Notes under the pieces: model-generated
What the model was told of the DNA's origin: nothing
The model's database searches: none
The model's input: the letters and a program-made list of their open reading frames with translations, nothing else
Assembly (NCBI RefSeq): GCF_000409775.1
Contig: NZ_KE332394.1
Coordinates: 108,890-172,889 of the forward strand
DNA from: Litchfieldella anticariensis FP35 = DSM 16096
GTDB lineage: Bacteria > Pseudomonadota > Gammaproteobacteria > Pseudomonadales > Halomonadaceae
DNA length: 64,000 bases
Reading direction: 5' to 3'
Part shown: in pieces, positions 24,545 through 33,679 of the stretch
How the letters are laid out: the number at the start of each line of letters is the position of its first letter
Position numbering within the stretch: position 1 is the first letter of the stretch
Translations under genes and position numbers: made by a program

Positions 24545-24913
24545 ATGAAAGCACCTGCCTTGAGCTATTTCTCCCTTACCAAACGTCGGCTGAAGACCCT
24601 GATGGGCATGGCCATGTGGCTCCCGACCCTGGCCATGGCACAGGGACTGCCGGAACTGGAGCAACCCTCGCAAGGGGGTGATGGGCTGATGTCCACCATG
24701 CAAGGGTATTTCTATGATGCAGCCATCATCATCGGTCTGGTGCTGTGCACCGTCGCCTTCCTGGTCGTCGGGACATCAAGCGTCGCCTCGTTCAAGGAAG
24801 CCCGTGAACGCGAGACCTGGAGCAAGTTCGCGATCACCGTGGTGGTCGGGGTGGCGCTCATCGTGGCGATCATCTGGCTGGCCACGGAAGCAGGACCGAT
24901 TCTCGCCCAATGA
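24545..24913 (+). CDS. TIGR03745 (DUF2976) family ICE membrane protein
   Basis: A 122-residue protein with a signal peptide (A-M-A-Q near residue 30), then two membrane helices (about 58-80 and 95-115). Size and architecture resemble VirB2-type pilins, and TIGR03745/DUF2976 proteins hold this place in the ICE operon. Just before its helices it has G-L-P-E-L-E-Q-P-S. It probably forms the conjugative pilus or channel lining; that role is by analogy. Confidence 0.85.
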   Translation: MKAPALSYFSLTKRRLKTLMGMAMWLPTLAMAQGLPELEQPSQGGDGLMSTMQGYFYDAAIIIGLVLCTVAFLVVGTSSVASFKEARERETWSKFAITVVVGVALIVAIIWLATEAGPILAQ

Positions 24914-24928
24914 CGAGGGATAGTGGTG

Positions 24929-25309
24929 ATGGCGAGCATCGACTTCCTTCCCCGGCGTCTGAACGAGGTGCCAGTGGTCTTTCGCGGCATGACCGGCCGA
25001 GAGGTTGGCCTGATGGCGGTCGGCGGATTTGCCCTTGGGGTGCCGGCCGGCATCGTGAGTGCCCTGGTACTCGGGGCCATTGCCATGGTGCCTACCGTGG
25101 CCAGCGTGACCGCCGGCCTCGCACTCTGGTTCGGTGGCACGGTGATGCGTCGCCTGCGTCGGGGCAGAACCACCACGTGGTTCTATCGCCGCCTCCAGTG
25201 GAAGCTGGCGAGTGCCGGCTTGCCACTGGGGGAGGGCGAGACTCTCATCACCCGCTCGACCGTGTTCCGCATCGGGCGTGACACCCGGGGTCGTGGAGGC
25301 CGGCCATGA
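24929..25309 (+). CDS. TIGR03750 family ICE membrane protein
   Basis: A 126-residue inner-membrane protein. It starts with the family pattern F-L-P-R-R-L-N-E-V-P-V-V-F-R-G-M-T-G-R-E and has two membrane helices (about residues 27-72). It resembles TraL/VirB3-type proteins in size and position. ATG 24929 is preferred to the GTG codons just upstream because it fits the family start. It overlaps the next gene by 4 nt. Confidence 0.87.
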   Translation: MASIDFLPRRLNEVPVVFRGMTGREVGLMAVGGFALGVPAGIVSALVLGAIAMVPTVASVTAGLALWFGGTVMRRLRRGRTTTWFYRRLQWKLASAGLPLGEGETLITRSTVFRIGRDTRGRGGRP

Positions 25310-25947
25310 GTCGATTTCGTCACGGTCTGGCGGCACGCGATGCGCATATCGCGTCCCTGCGCGGCATCATTGCCATCCTGGTCATGGTCTGTGCCGGCCT
25401 GTGGTGGGGCTGGCAGCAGGCGCCCAGGGATCTGACCATCCACAACCCACCGGACTTGCGCTCGGGAAGCACCCGGAAGTGGTGGGAGATCGACCCCTCC
25501 AGTGTCTATGCGTTCGGCTTCTACATCTGGCAGCAGGTCAATCGCTGGCCGGCGAACGGGGAGGTCGACTACAAGCGCAACCTGTATGCCTATTCCCCTT
25601 TCATTACCCCGTCGTGCCAGATCTACCTGGAGAACGACTACGAAAACCGCAAGAACCGGCAGGAACTGTCCGGGCGAGTGCGTGGCATCTACGAGATTCC
25701 GGGGCGTGGCTACCAGACAGACTCGGTGGAAGTCCTGAGCCGCGATGCCTGGGTCGTGACCCTGGATCTGGCCATTGACGAGCAATACGCCGGCACCCCG
25801 GTGCGTGACGTGTTCGTGCGCTATCCGCTGCGTGTGGTGCGGGCCGACGTCGACCCGGAACGCAACCCCTGGGGCCTGCAGATCGACTGCTTCGAGGGGG
25901 TCCCCCAGCGCCTGGTCGTGCCGGACCAGGAAGGAGAGGACGCATGA
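25306..25947 (+). CDS. TIGR03746 (PFL_4703) family ICE protein
   Basis: A 213-residue protein with one N-terminal membrane helix (about residues 19-38) and a periplasmic domain. It includes I-H-N-P-P-D-L-R-S-G-S (about 45-55), V-Y-A-F-G-F-Y-I-W-Q-Q-V-N-R-W-P near residue 66 and a C-terminal Y-P-L-R-V-V-R-A. It corresponds in layout to TraE/VirB8-type scaffolds. It overlaps both neighbours by 4 nt. Part of the inner-membrane complex of the type IV channel by analogy. Confidence 0.87.
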   Translation: MSRFRHGLAARDAHIASLRGIIAILVMVCAGLWWGWQQAPRDLTIHNPPDLRSGSTRKWWEIDPSSVYAFGFYIWQQVNRWPANGEVDYKRNLYAYSPFITPSCQIYLENDYENRKNRQELSGRVRGIYEIPGRGYQTDSVEVLSRDAWVVTLDLAIDEQYAGTPVRDVFVRYPLRVVRADVDPERNPWGLQIDCFEGVPQRLVVPDQEGEDA

Positions 25948-26861
25948 CAGTGCCCCTGTGTCGATCATGGTACCGCTGGTCAGGACTTGCCGGGTTGCTG
26001 GTGGGCGCGTTGTTGCTGGGTATGCAGACCTGGGCGGTGGAGATCCGCCACTGGGATCGCAAGCCCCTCGTTATTCCGCTCCCGGTGGATGCCGAACGTA
26101 TCGTCACGCTGGATCGCAATGTGCGGGTGGGGCTGCCGCCGACCATCGCGGATCCCGAGGTACTCCGGGTCCAGAGCGCCGGGGGTGTGCTCTATCTAAA
26201 GGCCTTTGAGGCGTTCGATCCCCAACGCGTCCAGCTCCAGGACGTCGAGACGGGCGAAATCCTGCTGCTGGACCTGTCAGCGAGAGAAGGAGCCAGCCAT
26301 GAAGAGATCCGGGTGGTCGATGTCGAGCCTCAAGGCGACGGACAGGCAGCGACTACAGCATCTGACGCTACGCAGTCATCGAGTGGCGGCCGTCGCGAGG
26401 CGCGTGAGACGACAGCGCCGGCCCTGCGAGCGCCGATCCCCGTCGTGCTGACACGCTACGCGGCGCAGTCGCTGTACTCTCCCTTGCGGTTGATCGGGAG
26501 CGTACCCGGCCTCCACCGCACCCCCATGCGACTTCCCGAGACATTGCCCTCGCTGCTGCCGTCGTTGCCGGTGACGGCCACCCCGCTGGGCGCCTGGACA
26601 CTCGAGGGCTGGACGGTCACTGCGGTGAGACTCGAGAGCCAAGATCCCCGACGAGCCTTCGAACTCGATCCGCGGTGGCTGCAGGGCGACTTCCATAGTG
26701 CCACCTTCATGCATCCGTCGATCGGCCCGCGCGGCAGCGTGGAGGACACCACCACCGTGTTCCTGGTCACAAGCGGAGATCTGGCGAACGCATTACTACC
26801 TGCCACATCACCGGAGGCAGGGCTCGAAGCGAACGAGGGGGAGCCGGGAGGTCGGCCATGA
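25944..26861 (+). CDS. TIGR03749 (PFL_4704) family ICE protein
   Basis: A 305-residue exported protein. A signal peptide (to about residue 33) is followed by two domains: an N-terminal part with P-L-V-I-P-L-P-V-D-A-E-R-I-V-T-L and a C-terminal part with W-T-L-E-G-W-T-V-T-A-V-R-L. This is the layout of TraK/VirB9-type outer-membrane complex proteins. The middle (about 115-155) is low-complexity. It overlaps neighbours by 4 nt, in one operon with the other channel genes. Confidence 0.87.
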   Translation: MTVPLCRSWYRWSGLAGLLVGALLLGMQTWAVEIRHWDRKPLVIPLPVDAERIVTLDRNVRVGLPPTIADPEVLRVQSAGGVLYLKAFEAFDPQRVQLQDVETGEILLLDLSAREGASHEEIRVVDVEPQGDGQAATTASDATQSSSGGRREARETTAPALRAPIPVVLTRYAAQSLYSPLRLIGSVPGLHRTPMRLPETLPSLLPSLPVTATPLGAWTLEGWTVTAVRLESQDPRRAFELDPRWLQGDFHSATFMHPSIGPRGSVEDTTTVFLVTSGDLANALLPATSPEAGLEANEGEPGGRP

Positions 26862-28327
26862 CACTCAAGAGCAACAGCCTGCTCAAGTTCCTGGTCCCGG
26901 CATTGGTCATTGCCGTGCTGTTGATCGTGCTGCGCAACTGCACGGAGGGCAGCGAGGAGGCGCTCGAGGGAACGGCGGGTCGTGCACAGGCGAAAGATCC
27001 GTCCCTGACATTGACCGACGAGGAGCTCAAGGCGTTGGGTGTCGAGGGGGATACACCGCGCGACACTGTGGCCACCCTGGTGGGGCAGGTGAAGGCCATG
27101 CGTACGGACCTCCAGCGGGCGCAAGACGAGAGCGAGCGTCTGCGCGAACAGAACGAACAGCTGGCGACCCGTAACCGGAATGTCCAGCGCGAGATCGACG
27201 AAGCGCTCGAGGAGGAGTGGGCACGACAACAGGCCGAGTTACGTCAGCAGTCCCGGCAGGAAGACTCCCTGTTGGGCACCCTGCAGCAGCAGTTGGATCA
27301 GCTGCAACGCCGGGTCGATGGCAATGGCAACCATCAGGAACTGCCGATCGGACTGGGACTCGAGGGCGGCGGTGGTCCGACCACTACCCACTATGACGGC
27401 CCCGGAGCACGCTTGAAGTGGGTCGACCCCCTGGATGCGCCAGGTGAGTCGAATGAGGGCCACCAGGGCGAAACCGCCTTCCCGACATCGTTCCGGGACG
27501 CGGCGAAGTCGGCAGGGGAGGCGCTCAATCGCACGTCCACGGCGATGGAGAGCCGCGTTACCGGGGAACCCGATGCCTCGAACGTCGAGCCGGTCTATAC
27601 GCTTCCCGAGAATTCCACCCTGATGGGGTCGGTGGCGATGACCGCCCTGCTGGGACGAGTGCCGATCGACGGTACCGTCAATGATCCCTATCCATTCAAG
27701 GCCATCATCGGCCGGGACAACCTGACGGCCAACGGCGTCGAGCTGCCCGAGGTGCAGAGTGCCGTCGTCAGCGGTTCGGCCACCGGTGATTGGACGCTGT
27801 CCTGTGTCTGGGGGCAGATCACGTCACTGACCTTCGTGTTCGAGGACGGCACGATCCGCACCTTGCCCACCCCGGAAGACGTCAATGAGGCGTCCGGCAA
27901 CCGCGGTGACAGCACCAGGATTGGCTGGATCTCCGATCCCCATGGCCTGCCGTGTGTACCCGGGGAGCGCAAGACCAATGCCCGGCAGTTCCTGTTGACG
28001 TCGTTCATTCTCGGTGCCGCCGAAGGGGCGGCCGACGCCATGGCCCTGGGCGAGACGACCCAGAGCACCAATGCCCTGGGGGGCACCACCAGTTCCGTTA
28101 CCGGGGATGCGGGCAAGTATGCCGCCAGTGCCGCCATGGCCTCGGGGGTGTCCGACGTTCGTGAGTGGGTCCAGCAGCGCTTTGGGCAGACCTTCGATGC
28201 CGTCTATGTTCCCCCAGGCCAGCCGGTGGCCATCCATATCGAGAAGGCGTTGCCAATCGATTACGAGACAAAGGGAAGGAGGGTGCGCTATGAACGTCAC
28301 GCAACGGTGGTTCATGAACTGCCGTAG
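26858..28327 (+). CDS. TIGR03752 (PFL_4705), TraB/VirB10-like channel protein
   Basis: A 489-residue protein with one N-terminal membrane helix (about residues 10-26), a long coiled coil (about 70-155, Glu/Gln/Arg-rich) and a C-terminal beta-rich domain. The last includes A-L-L-G-R-V-P-I-D-G and G-Q-P-V-A-I-H-I-E-K. That is the TraB/VirB10 plan: anchored in the inner membrane, spanning the periplasm and reaching the outer membrane. It overlaps the next gene by 38 nt in another frame. Confidence 0.9.
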   Translation: MTLKSNSLLKFLVPALVIAVLLIVLRNCTEGSEEALEGTAGRAQAKDPSLTLTDEELKALGVEGDTPRDTVATLVGQVKAMRTDLQRAQDESERLREQNEQLATRNRNVQREIDEALEEEWARQQAELRQQSRQEDSLLGTLQQQLDQLQRRVDGNGNHQELPIGLGLEGGGGPTTTHYDGPGARLKWVDPLDAPGESNEGHQGETAFPTSFRDAAKSAGEALNRTSTAMESRVTGEPDASNVEPVYTLPENSTLMGSVAMTALLGRVPIDGTVNDPYPFKAIIGRDNLTANGVELPEVQSAVVSGSATGDWTLSCVWGQITSLTFVFEDGTIRTLPTPEDVNEASGNRGDSTRIGWISDPHGLPCVPGERKTNARQFLLTSFILGAAEGAADAMALGETTQSTNALGGTTSSVTGDAGKYAASAAMASGVSDVREWVQQRFGQTFDAVYVPPGQPVAIHIEKALPIDYETKGRRVRYERHATVVHELP

Positions 28328-28784
28328 GTGGGGAACGGTGCTGCTGCTGGGCGTACTGGCCGGCTGTGCCACATCCCAGGAGGAGCTGCTCCCCACGGGC
28401 GATGCCACCATGATGGAGATCTGGCAGAAGAACGGCGGTATGGGTGCCGCTGGAGATCGTAACCGCCAGCGACGATTGCTCGACGCACGTAGCGACCTGA
28501 GACGTCCGCTCTCGTATGGGGCCATCGTCGATCAGCGCATCCGCTATACGCGCGAGGCCGTCAATGAGATCTACCAGCAGTTCACACGCCTGCCCAATCC
28601 CGATCTTGTGATGTACGTCTTCCCGCATCTGGCCGGTGCCGAGCCGGTACCGGTGCCGGGGTACTCGACGGTCTTCCCCCTCTACACCAGGCCGCAGTAC
28701 GCCATGCCGGGCGAGACAGCCAGGCCACAACTTCCGGGATCCAGGCACGAACGGGGGCGCGAAGCTCCAGGAGGGTATCGCTGA
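28290..28784 (+). CDS. TIGR03751 conjugative transfer lipoprotein
   Basis: A 164-residue lipoprotein with lipobox L-A-G-C (Cys26). The mature part contains W-Q-K-N-G-G near residue 49 and Y-T-R-E-A-V-N-E-I-Y near 90, typical of TIGR03751, a TraV-like partner of the VirB10-type protein. The start at 28290 lies inside the previous gene behind GGAAGGAGGG; a second ATG at 28314 would also give a signal peptide. Its stop touches the traC start. Confidence 0.87.
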   Translation: MNVTQRWFMNCRRWGTVLLLGVLAGCATSQEELLPTGDATMMEIWQKNGGMGAAGDRNRQRRLLDARSDLRRPLSYGAIVDQRIRYTREAVNEIYQQFTRLPNPDLVMYVFPHLAGAEPVPVPGYSTVFPLYTRPQYAMPGETARPQLPGSRHERGREAPGGYR

Positions 28785-31687
28785 TGTCGGCTCTGGATAC
28801 ATTTCTGAGTCGCCTGTTTCCACCCAAGGGCGAGATAAACACGACCGACTCAGCGGGCACGGCTCCGAATGCGGGCGTGGAACCCCGTGGTGCCGCCGCG
28901 GCACTGCTGACTGACGAGACGGGGCGCCCGCTGTCGTTGCCGCGTGGCAAGCCGATCAGCGAGGCCGAGATGCGTCGCGCCTATCGTCGAGCGCCGTCCT
29001 TCGCCAGTCGTCTGCCGTGGGTCGAGTATCTGCCCGAGTCTCGGTGTTTCCTGCTCGAGGATGGCGTATCCGTGGGGGCGGTGGCCGAGGTGATCCCGGT
29101 ACCCACGGAAGGGCGGTCGACGGAGTCACTGGAGGCGGTCCGTGACCAGGTCGAAACCGCTCTTCAGGACAGCCTGCCAGAGCGAGATGACCATCCCTGG
29201 GTGGTGCAGCTGTACGTAAAGGATGAAACCGATCCGCGCGAGGACCTCGAGCGCCTGCGTCACTATGCCCGCGAGGGGCTCCTCGACACCGAATACACCC
29301 GGGACTGGCTGTCGTCCATGGCGGGCCATCTCAAGGCGATCGCCAGCCCCGGCGGCCTGTTCCACGACGACAGGGTGACTCACACCCAATGGCGGGGTCA
29401 GACACGGCGAACGCGGCTGGTGGTGTACCGCCGGCTCGGCGGTGGCAAGCGCAAGCTGGGCGAACGGCATCGTCACCTGAGTCCCGAGGATGCCGTGAAT
29501 CATGTCGTTGAACGCCTGTCCGCCTCGCTCAAGGGGGCTGGCCTACGGCTGCGCCGCTATGACGGACGCGACTTCCATCGCTGGCTGATGCCGCGGTTCA
29601 ATCCGCGGCCGAAGCTGTCCCCCGATGAACCCCAGCGATTCTATGACCTCTTCGACTATCCCGGCGACGGTCCCGACGAGCGGATGTGGAACTACGACCT
29701 GGCCGAAGGCATGTTGGCCAGTTCGCCGCATGGCGATGTCGACAAGGGGCTGTGGTACTTCGACGGCCTACCGCATTGTTGTATCCCCGTGGAGGAGATG
29801 CGTTACCCGCCCAGTATCGGGCACCTCACCGGTGAAGTGCCACGTGCCGACGGCGCGGTGCGCAACGCGCTGATGGACTTGCTGCCGGAAGGGACTGAGG
29901 CCTGCCTGACCATCGTGGCCATCCCCCAGGAGCCGATCGAGGACCATATCAATACGCTGAAGGGCAAGGCCCATGGCGACAGTGTCCTGGCGGCCAACGT
30001 GCGACGCGACTGCGACCGGGCACGGGAGTTCCTGGGCCACAACCACAAGCTGTACCAGTCGTCGCTGGTATTCTTCGCGATGGGGAAGGACGAACGCGAA
30101 CTGCAGCAACGGTCCCTGGCCCTGACGACACAGTTGACCAACGTCAATCTCAAGCCGGTCGATCCCGAGGATGAGGTGGCGGCGCTGAATACCTACCTGC
30201 GCTGGCTGCCGATGGCCTTCGACCCCGAGCTGGACCGTAAGAACCGCTGGTATACCCAGTACAACTTCGTGCAGCACCTGGCCAATCTCGCCCCCTTCTT
30301 CGGTCGTGCCCGGGGAACCGGGAGCCCGGGCATCTCATTCTTCAATCGGGGAGGAGAAACCTTCTCGTTCGATCCCTTGAATTTCCACGACCGTGAGGCT
30401 AATGCGCACATGCTGATGTTCGGGCCGACGGGGGCGGGCAAGTCGGCCACGTTGAACGCGATGCTGAGCCAGGTCATGGCCTTGCATCGCCCACGGCTAT
30501 TCGTGCTCGAGGTAGGCAATTCCTTCGGCCTGCTGGGTGACTATTTCAAGCGCAAGGGGCTGACCGTCAACAAGGTCCGCCTGGCACCCGGTTCGGGCGC
30601 CAGACTATCGCCATTCTCTGAAGCGCACCGACTGCTTGACACGAAAATGGAAGCCGCCAGGCAACAGCGCGACGCCGAGGACATCAACCCTTATGAAGCG
30701 GCCCCGGTAGAGTCGTTGGCGGATGATACCACCCAGACGGATGACGAGCGTGATCTGATCGGCGAGATGGAGATCACCGCGCGGCTGATGATTACCGGCG
30801 GGGAAGCCAAGGAAGAAGCGGCCTTCCGACGGGCGGATCGGCGTATGGTGCGAGATGCCATCTATCGGGCTGCCCGGCAGACACACACTGAACGGCGCCA
30901 ATGCCTGACCCAGGACGTGCGCCAGGCGTTTCGGGATATTGCCAACGACCCTGATACCCCGGAGCAAGCTCGAGCGAGAGCCTATGAGATGGGCGAAGCG
31001 CTGGGCCTGCTCGTCGATGGTTTCGATGGCGAGGTATTCAACACCCCCGGGGAGCCCTGGCCGGAGTGCGACGTCACCGTTATCGACCTGGCGCATTACG
31101 CTCGTGAGGGGTATGAGGCCCAGCTGGCCCTGGCCGTCATCAGTATCACCAACATGATCACCAACCTGGCCGAGCGTGAGCAGTACAGCGGGCGACCGAT
31201 CGTGCAGGCGACGGATGAGAGCCATGTCATCACCGTCAATCCTCTGCTAAGTCCCTACTTCGTCAATGTTGGCAAGATGGGGAGGAAGTTGAAACGCTGG
31301 TTATGGTTTGCGACGCAGAATCTGGAAGACTACCCGGATGCCGCCGAGAAACTGCTCAACATGATCGAGTGGTGGGTGTGCTTGACCATGCCACCCGATG
31401 AAGTGGAACAGGTCGCGCGCTTCAAGGAACTCACGCCGGCGCAGCGTCAATTGATGCTCTCCGCCACCAAGGTGCCGAAGAAGTACACCGAAGGGGTGGT
31501 GCTATCAGGTCGCCTGGAGGCGCTGTTCCGGGTGGTACCGCCGAGCCTCTATCTGGCGCTGGCCGGCACCGAGGGCGAGGAGAAGGCCGAACGCAAGGAG
31601 GTGATGGACGAACTTGGCTGTTCCGAGCTCGATGCCGCGATCGAGATTGCGCGACGGCTGGACGAGAAGCGGGGGATATCCGCATGA
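28784..31687 (+). CDS. traC: TraC-type conjugative ATPase (VirB4-like, TIGR03744)
   Basis: A 967-residue ATPase of the VirB4/TraC class. Walker A is F-G-P-T-G-A-G-K-S-A near residues 545-554, and the probable Walker B is A-T-D-E-S-H near 804-809. The N-terminal half is the TraC_F-like domain (E-Y-L-P-E-S-R-C-F-L-L-E-D-G-V-S). It would energise pilus and channel assembly at the inner membrane. Length is normal for the ICE subgroup. It is the last large gene before a 24-kb cargo insertion that separates it from TIGR03757. Confidence 0.94.
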   Translation: MSALDTFLSRLFPPKGEINTTDSAGTAPNAGVEPRGAAAALLTDETGRPLSLPRGKPISEAEMRRAYRRAPSFASRLPWVEYLPESRCFLLEDGVSVGAVAEVIPVPTEGRSTESLEAVRDQVETALQDSLPERDDHPWVVQLYVKDETDPREDLERLRHYAREGLLDTEYTRDWLSSMAGHLKAIASPGGLFHDDRVTHTQWRGQTRRTRLVVYRRLGGGKRKLGERHRHLSPEDAVNHVVERLSASLKGAGLRLRRYDGRDFHRWLMPRFNPRPKLSPDEPQRFYDLFDYPGDGPDERMWNYDLAEGMLASSPHGDVDKGLWYFDGLPHCCIPVEEMRYPPSIGHLTGEVPRADGAVRNALMDLLPEGTEACLTIVAIPQEPIEDHINTLKGKAHGDSVLAANVRRDCDRAREFLGHNHKLYQSSLVFFAMGKDERELQQRSLALTTQLTNVNLKPVDPEDEVAALNTYLRWLPMAFDPELDRKNRWYTQYNFVQHLANLAPFFGRARGTGSPGISFFNRGGETFSFDPLNFHDREANAHMLMFGPTGAGKSATLNAMLSQVMALHRPRLFVLEVGNSFGLLGDYFKRKGLTVNKVRLAPGSGARLSPFSEAHRLLDTKMEAARQQRDAEDINPYEAAPVESLADDTTQTDDERDLIGEMEITARLMITGGEAKEEAAFRRADRRMVRDAIYRAARQTHTERRQCLTQDVRQAFRDIANDPDTPEQARARAYEMGEALGLLVDGFDGEVFNTPGEPWPECDVTVIDLAHYAREGYEAQLALAVISITNMITNLAEREQYSGRPIVQATDESHVITVNPLLSPYFVNVGKMGRKLKRWLWFATQNLEDYPDAAEKLLNMIEWWVCLTMPPDEVEQVARFKELTPAQRQLMLSATKVPKKYTEGVVLSGRLEALFRVVPPSLYLALAGTEGEEKAERKEVMDELGCSELDAAIEIARRLDEKRGISA

Positions 31688-32424
31688 CAACTGCTGACAC
31701 ATCCCGAGAGCACTGGCTGCCGATCCGCCTGATACCGGATCCTGCAACAAGAGAAGTGCTCAATGCGGGAGTCGGGGTGGTGGACCAGACGGGGATCTTA
31801 CATGTTCGCCTGGTTCCCCACCTGCGTGGGCTGCTCCCTCTCTATGGCGATCGTCCCGGCTTCGATTTGGGGGCGCTATATGATCTTCTGGAACGGGCAC
31901 AGCAGCATTATCATGGCGTCCCTTATGTTGCGGTGGCGGAGCGCGTCCTGCATCCCCAGTTGCAATTGGGACAACCCGTCTCGACGGCAGGCGACAGCAT
32001 TGAGTCGATATTGGAGACGCAGCTCGAACAGGCGGTGCCACTTGCCTGCACTGATCTTCCTGCGCCGCTCTTCGAGGTGCCGACTTCAGCTGTACTGACA
32101 ATGAGCCAGGCCTGTCGGCGTTGGCTGGACGATGCCCAAGTGACCTTGGTGACATGCCTGGGAACGCCCATCACCGCTGCCGTATGGCTGTATCGGTTGG
32201 GCTTACCCTACTGGTCCCTGGACCTTGAGGGTGCTAGAGGTCATCTCGCCATCACCATTGCGGTGACGGGAAGGACGCGTCTTCCTGTCCCGCTGGATCA
32301 GGCGCCCCAGGTCGAGGTAGTGGACAGTGTCGACGCTTATTACCTGATCCGAGCAATAACAGCGTCTCCTTATGTCGATGTCGACTTCCTGGAGTTGGGA
32401 GGGGCTCTCAGGATGGAAAGCTGA
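31684..32424 (+). CDS. Hypothetical protein after traC
   Basis: A 246-residue soluble protein that I do not recognise. It starts 4 nt inside the end of traC and so belongs to the transfer operon or sits at its end. No signal peptide; it has a mixed alpha/beta pattern with A-V-A-E-R-V near residue 79 and a Cys-x-G-T stretch in the second half. Its last 55 nt overlap the end of a convergent minus-strand gene. Similar genes may be ICE accessory proteins; function unknown. Confidence 0.7.
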   Translation: MTTADTSREHWLPIRLIPDPATREVLNAGVGVVDQTGILHVRLVPHLRGLLPLYGDRPGFDLGALYDLLERAQQHYHGVPYVAVAERVLHPQLQLGQPVSTAGDSIESILETQLEQAVPLACTDLPAPLFEVPTSAVLTMSQACRRWLDDAQVTLVTCLGTPITAAVWLYRLGLPYWSLDLEGARGHLAITIAVTGRTRLPVPLDQAPQVEVVDSVDAYYLIRAITASPYVDVDFLELGGALRMES

Positions 32425-33356
32425 CGCAAGTCTTCCACCTGCAGCGAAACTGTCCGGTATCGGGGATCGTAATGGAGAGAGCCGATGGCATAGAGCCGAT
32501 AGTAGGGTGTTTCCTCGTTCTCCAGGATCTCTTTGATGTAGTGGCGATGGCGACATGATACTACTTGCTTCGGCGAAATATAGAGCCTGACCTTGACAGG
32601 CTTCGTCTCACCATCAGGACCCTCGACAGCAATGGTGTCGAAAAAATGAAAGAGGGCGCCTTCGCCGTAGCGTCGCTCCAGGTTGGCCCCGCCATACATG
32701 ACCCTGTCCCGGGTTTGTAGAGAGCATCGTTTCAGGGATTGGAAGTAGTCTACGAGTCGTATGGTACCAATCCCTCCCACTTGAAGTTCCAAGCGTTGTC
32801 GTTCTTCCCAACTGAGTAGTTTCCCCGACTCGATGTAGGTGTTGACGAGCCGGTCCAGAACGCTGGTTCGATGTTTACCCGGTCGGGATGACGCTTGTGG
32901 CCGATCTTGGTGGGGTGGCTTGGGTGGGGCTCCCACCGTGTTCTGATCGCCATTGGTCGAGGAGGTCGGGTCGTCATATCCGGGGACAGGAGGGTCAAAC
33001 CTGTCGATGAAATCCGTCAACTTTGCCCTGGCCAGGCGCCGCTGGAAATCGTTATCGCTTTCTCCCTCTTCCTGTACCGGGGAGGCCTCATCTTCCATCC
33101 AGGGGCAACCCGCAGCATGGGGTTCCTGCTGCCAACGTCTGAAGTGTGGTGCCTTGAAGACATTGCTTTCTTCAATGGGCTTATCATCGTTGACCGCAGC
33201 GACACGTACCTGCTTTTCCTGGCAGGCAGGGTATTCGCAGAGGTAGCGAAAACGCGGAGGGCGAGGGGAGGGCAACGAGAGATACTCGAAGCGCGCTTCA
33301 TCAATGGTGACGATACGATCAAGGTCGATGCAGTAGGCATGAGTGATGGTCTTCAT
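32370..33356 (-). CDS. Hypothetical protein with CoiA-like Cys/His N-terminus
   Basis: A 328-residue protein on the minus strand. Residues about 39-87 contain Y-L-C-E-Y-P-A-C, then A-P-H-F-R-R-W and H-A-A-G-C-P-W: a possible zinc site, like that in CoiA-type proteins (C..C then H-F). The middle (about 125-160) is low-complexity. The C-terminal domain (L-V-D-Y-F-Q-S-L-K and V-R-L-Y-I-S-P-K-Q-V) is beta-rich. It resembles the 7541 gene in plan, not clearly in sequence. AGGAGATC lies upstream of ATG 33356. Function unknown; DNA binding is only possible. Confidence 0.72.
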   Translation of the reverse strand: MKTITHAYCIDLDRIVTIDEARFEYLSLPSPRPPRFRYLCEYPACQEKQVRVAAVNDDKPIEESNVFKAPHFRRWQQEPHAAGCPWMEDEASPVQEEGESDNDFQRRLARAKLTDFIDRFDPPVPGYDDPTSSTNGDQNTVGAPPKPPHQDRPQASSRPGKHRTSVLDRLVNTYIESGKLLSWEERQRLELQVGGIGTIRLVDYFQSLKRCSLQTRDRVMYGGANLERRYGEGALFHFFDTIAVEGPDGETKPVKVRLYISPKQVVSCRHRHYIKEILENEETPYYRLYAIGSLHYDPRYRTVSLQVEDLRQLSILRAPPNSRKSTST

Positions 33357-33679
33357 CCTGATCTCCTGTGCAATCCGTTGCTTAGCGATTCAGCTCACAA
33401 TGGTTAACGCAAATGCGTGGCGAATACGATGTCCGTCCCCGTCGTATCTCAATTCGGCAATGGCCGTGACCTCTTCGGCTATGCAGTCCCTACCCTTTGG
33501 CGGCTATGAGAAGGTGATGCTGCGTTGCTGAACAGTACGCACTCCGTCATGAGACGTTAACTATTGGAAGGCCCAATGACCGGTTCGAGCCCGAAGCGGG
33601 AGAGGGCTGTCGAATCAACTTTACCTTCATGAAATCCTGTGGCTAGCTCTGAGCAGAACGCCCAATTGGAGATGTCGGA
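33357..33679. other. Gap before lysE, no gene called
   Basis: No credible complete gene. A stretch at about 33575-33646 reads N-D-R-F-E-P-E-A-G-E-G-C-R-I-N-F-T-F in one frame and then stops, which could be the tail of a lost gene. It probably marks the left edge of the cargo block. Confidence 0.35.
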
